From an uncultured Alphaproteobacteria bacterium (lineage in GTDB: Bacteria; Pseudomonadota; Alphaproteobacteria; Puniceispirillales; UBA1172), in contig CAJXME010000077.1 in the NCBI GenBank assembly GCA_913056245.1, forward strand, positions 1 to 6,086: 6,086 bases of DNA. The letters run 5' to 3'. The position numbers and the translations under genes were made by a program. Below are positions 4,577 through 6,086 of this stretch, one piece after another (within the stretch, counting starts at the first letter, position 1; the number at the start of each line of letters is the position of its first letter). A model generated the notes under the pieces. It was not told the DNA's origin and searched no databases. It saw only the letters and a list, made by a program, of their open reading frames with translations.

Positions 4577-5740
4577 TTATGGCGCGATATGCTGAACCGA
4601 TAAGCCCAGCGCTTGGGCAGCGGTATCCGGCACCGCCGCAAAACCGATAAAAGCCGAAAAGGACGCCGGTGATGGCGGCGCAAGCCGAATTTCCAGCGCT
4701 CCGCCTTGATCTAAGAAACGTCTGATCTCTGGCGCGATATCCGAAAAGGTATTGGGAGCAAAACTGCCCAGCGCAAACGCGATTTCATTCATAATTGAAT
4801 CCACGGCTTGATATCGGGTCATATTTTGGCCGCGCCGATAATCATCCAGCATCAAGGCTAACATGCCATCGTCATCAATCGTCAATCGCAACCCGTTCAA
4901 AAAACCGCCCGCCAGCATCATCCCCAACAATTCATCATCAAGGTCATCGCCTTGATCTTTCATCGCCGCGTCAATGATGATCAGCGATGAATTCAAAATG
5001 CCGACGCCAATATCCAATTCCACCCCGCCCGCGTCGAGCATCGAAACAACCATTTCAACCGTCGTATCAAGACGATCTGATTTCGGTTCCGCGTTTGAAT
5101 ACATCCGCATATTCAAGGTCAGATCATCACGATTAATGCGATTCAAAAATTGCTGGAAATCATAGTTGGAAGGGTCGATATCGCGCCTGAAGACGGCGTT
5201 TCGCAAATCGATGGTCACATTCTGGATGGGCGTATGGGTCAGGATCGGAAAATCAACATTTTCCCCATCAATCAGCAGCGCATCGATTGTGATCATCAAG
5301 CGATTGTTTTCATAAACCGAGATGGCGTTGATCATCAACCGCCCAACATCTTTGAGATGATCAAACTGATCGAGGTCTAGTGACCGAAAACTGCTGGCGT
5401 TTGACGGGAAAACAAGCGATGACCAATTGATGTCATCAATAACGATCATCATCTCGTCATCACGGATAACAATGCCATCCATTTCAAAGCGTTCCACGTT
5501 AAACTCATTGCCAGATTGGCTTGTTTTCATGAGATAACGTTTGGCGGTAAGACGCATGCCATCATCAAACAACACCGTCAGATCGCTCGCATATCCATTA
5601 AAGGTTTGGGGGTCAATCTTCCCCGTTTCATAAGTCAGGGTGGCCCCATCAAGGCGCATGGTTTCATAGGCATGGGCGATGGTGGCCATGCAAATCAGGC
5701 CGATGGTGACGATTAATCTTTTGATCAGGGTTGTTTTCAT
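4577..5740 (-). CDS. Exported protein of unknown function, 387 residues
   Basis: I do not recognise a named family. The N-terminus MKTTLIKRLIVTIGLICM followed by ATIAHA is a clear Sec signal peptide, with likely cleavage after Ala24 (AHA-YE); Cys17 is not in a good lipobox, so a soluble periplasmic protein is expected. The mature part is rich in alternating hydrophobic/Asp segments (LTVLFDDGMRLTAKRYLM, IDDINWSSLVF, LRLTIDDDGMLALMLDDY), suggesting repeated beta strands, as in AsmA- or DUF945-like envelope proteins; that comparison is loose. It ends with a helical part and APPSPASFSAFIGFAAV then LGLSVQHIAP. The frame is long and free of rare features, so the gene is real. No Shine-Dalgarno is visible before the ATG at 5740. 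It diverges from gcdH and ends seven bases from the cysteine-rich gene. Confidence 0.85.
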   Translation of the reverse strand: MKTTLIKRLIVTIGLICMATIAHAYETMRLDGATLTYETGKIDPQTFNGYASDLTVLFDDGMRLTAKRYLMKTSQSGNEFNVERFEMDGIVIRDDEMMIVIDDINWSSLVFPSNASSFRSLDLDQFDHLKDVGRLMINAISVYENNRLMITIDALLIDGENVDFPILTHTPIQNVTIDLRNAVFRRDIDPSNYDFQQFLNRINRDDLTLNMRMYSNAEPKSDRLDTTVEMVVSMLDAGGVELDIGVGILNSSLIIIDAAMKDQGDDLDDELLGMMLAGGFLNGLRLTIDDDGMLALMLDDYRRGQNMTRYQAVDSIMNEIAFALGSFAPNTFSDIAPEIRRFLDQGGALEIRLAPPSPASFSAFIGFAAVPDTAAQALGLSVQHIAP

Positions 5741-5741
5741 T

Positions 5742-5760
5742 GGCTTTTGTCGGCTTTTGT
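5742..5760. repeat. Tandem GGCTTTTGT repeat before the minus-strand gene
   Basis: GGCTTTTGT occurs at 5742-5750 and 5752-5760, ten bases apart. It lies just upstream of the ATG of the exported protein, where its ribosome binding site would be, and may be a local duplication that displaced GGATG (minus strand, near 5759-5763) away from the start. Confidence 0.45.
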
Positions 5761-5845
5761 CATCCTATTCCAAAAATATTGTCGCAGGCTATTGATGACA
5801 AGTCCAGTTGCGATTAGTTTCATTAAAAAATCTGGAGTGTTTCTC

Positions 5846-6086
5846 ATGTCTCAACCACCCTTTAATTGGGAAGACCCTTTTCAACTCGACCAGCAACTGA
5901 GCGACGATGAGCGCATGGTGATGGAGAGCGCCCGTCGATTCGCGCAAGATCAATTGATGCCGCGCGTCATTGCTGATTATCGTGATGAAAGTTTTGATCG
6001 CAGTATCATGACCTCCTTTGGCGAAATGGGCCTGCTTGGCTCGACCATTCCAGAAGAATATGGCGGCGGGGGGATGAACCATGTTT
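5846..6086 (+). CDS. gcdH: Glutaryl-CoA dehydrogenase, N-terminal part (3' end outside window)
   Basis: The first 80 residues match the acyl-CoA dehydrogenase N-terminal domain of glutaryl-CoA dehydrogenase. This enzyme uses FAD to oxidise and decarboxylate glutaryl-CoA to crotonyl-CoA in the breakdown of lysine, tryptophan and some aromatics. Telling phrases are FNWEDPFQLDQQLSDDER, ARRFAQDQLMPRV, DESFDRSIMTSFGEMGLLG and STIPEEYGGGG; the WEDPF start separates it from other acyl-CoA dehydrogenases. The ATG at 5846 follows GGAG (5834-5837) by eight bases. The catalytic Glu and substrate-binding residues lie beyond the right edge. It is transcribed away from the exported-protein gene; no clear -35/-10 pair is seen in the 105-base gap. 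Confidence 0.9.
   Translation, partial: MSQPPFNWEDPFQLDQQLSDDERMVMESARRFAQDQLMPRVIADYRDESFDRSIMTSFGEMGLLGSTIPEEYGGGGMNHV

Noticed and set aside
4795..5716. Several plus-strand frames of 60-76 codons
   Set aside because: All are antisense shadows of the 387-residue exported protein gene.
5789..6082. Minus-strand frame of 97 codons
   Set aside because: It is antisense to the clearly recognisable gcdH start.

Overview
The window reads as chromosomal DNA of an alphaproteobacterium of moderate GC. The glutaryl-CoA dehydrogenase, the EnvZ-like kinase tail, the GMC oxidoreductase and the integrase remnant all look alphaproteobacterial. A marine lineage of the SAR116 or Rhodospirillales kind is a guess; no rRNA or marker gene is present to settle it.

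Layout. Positions 1-508 hold the C-terminal ATPase domain of a sensor histidine kinase that enters from the left edge. Positions 509-1061 are degenerate: an orphan reading frame (591-827) and then the 3' end of a tyrosine recombinase gene (828-1039), broken by a lost catalytic arginine and a one-base frameshift. An intact GMC-family flavin oxidoreductase follows (1062-2693). Directly after it, 2729-2885 has no good gene but can fold into a long hairpin that resembles 6S RNA. Next come a 54-residue two-helix membrane protein (2964-3128) and a glutathione S-transferase (3180-3782) with a fair sigma-70-type promoter.

Positions 3783-4576 are a nest of very small genes: a 49-residue protein with a strong ribosome binding site (3887-4036), a 62-residue single-helix protein on the minus strand (4062-4250), and a cysteine-rich protein (from 4411) whose second half is out of frame after a run of seven A's. 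The last two diverge from a shared intergenic region carrying an 8-bp inverted repeat over the putative -35 box. The minus-strand gene at 4577-5740 encodes a 387-residue exported protein of unknown function. It diverges from the start of gcdH (5846 to the right edge).

The genes do not form one pathway. GcdH belongs to lysine, tryptophan and benzoyl-CoA-type degradation through glutaryl-CoA, and the GMC enzyme probably oxidises an alcohol such as choline or a similar compound. The points most worth a second look are the 6S-like RNA, the homopolymer frameshift in the small cysteine-rich gene, the integrase remnant next to the GMC gene, and the unannotated 49-residue gene. I found no CRISPR array, complete mobile element, or clear new multi-gene system.
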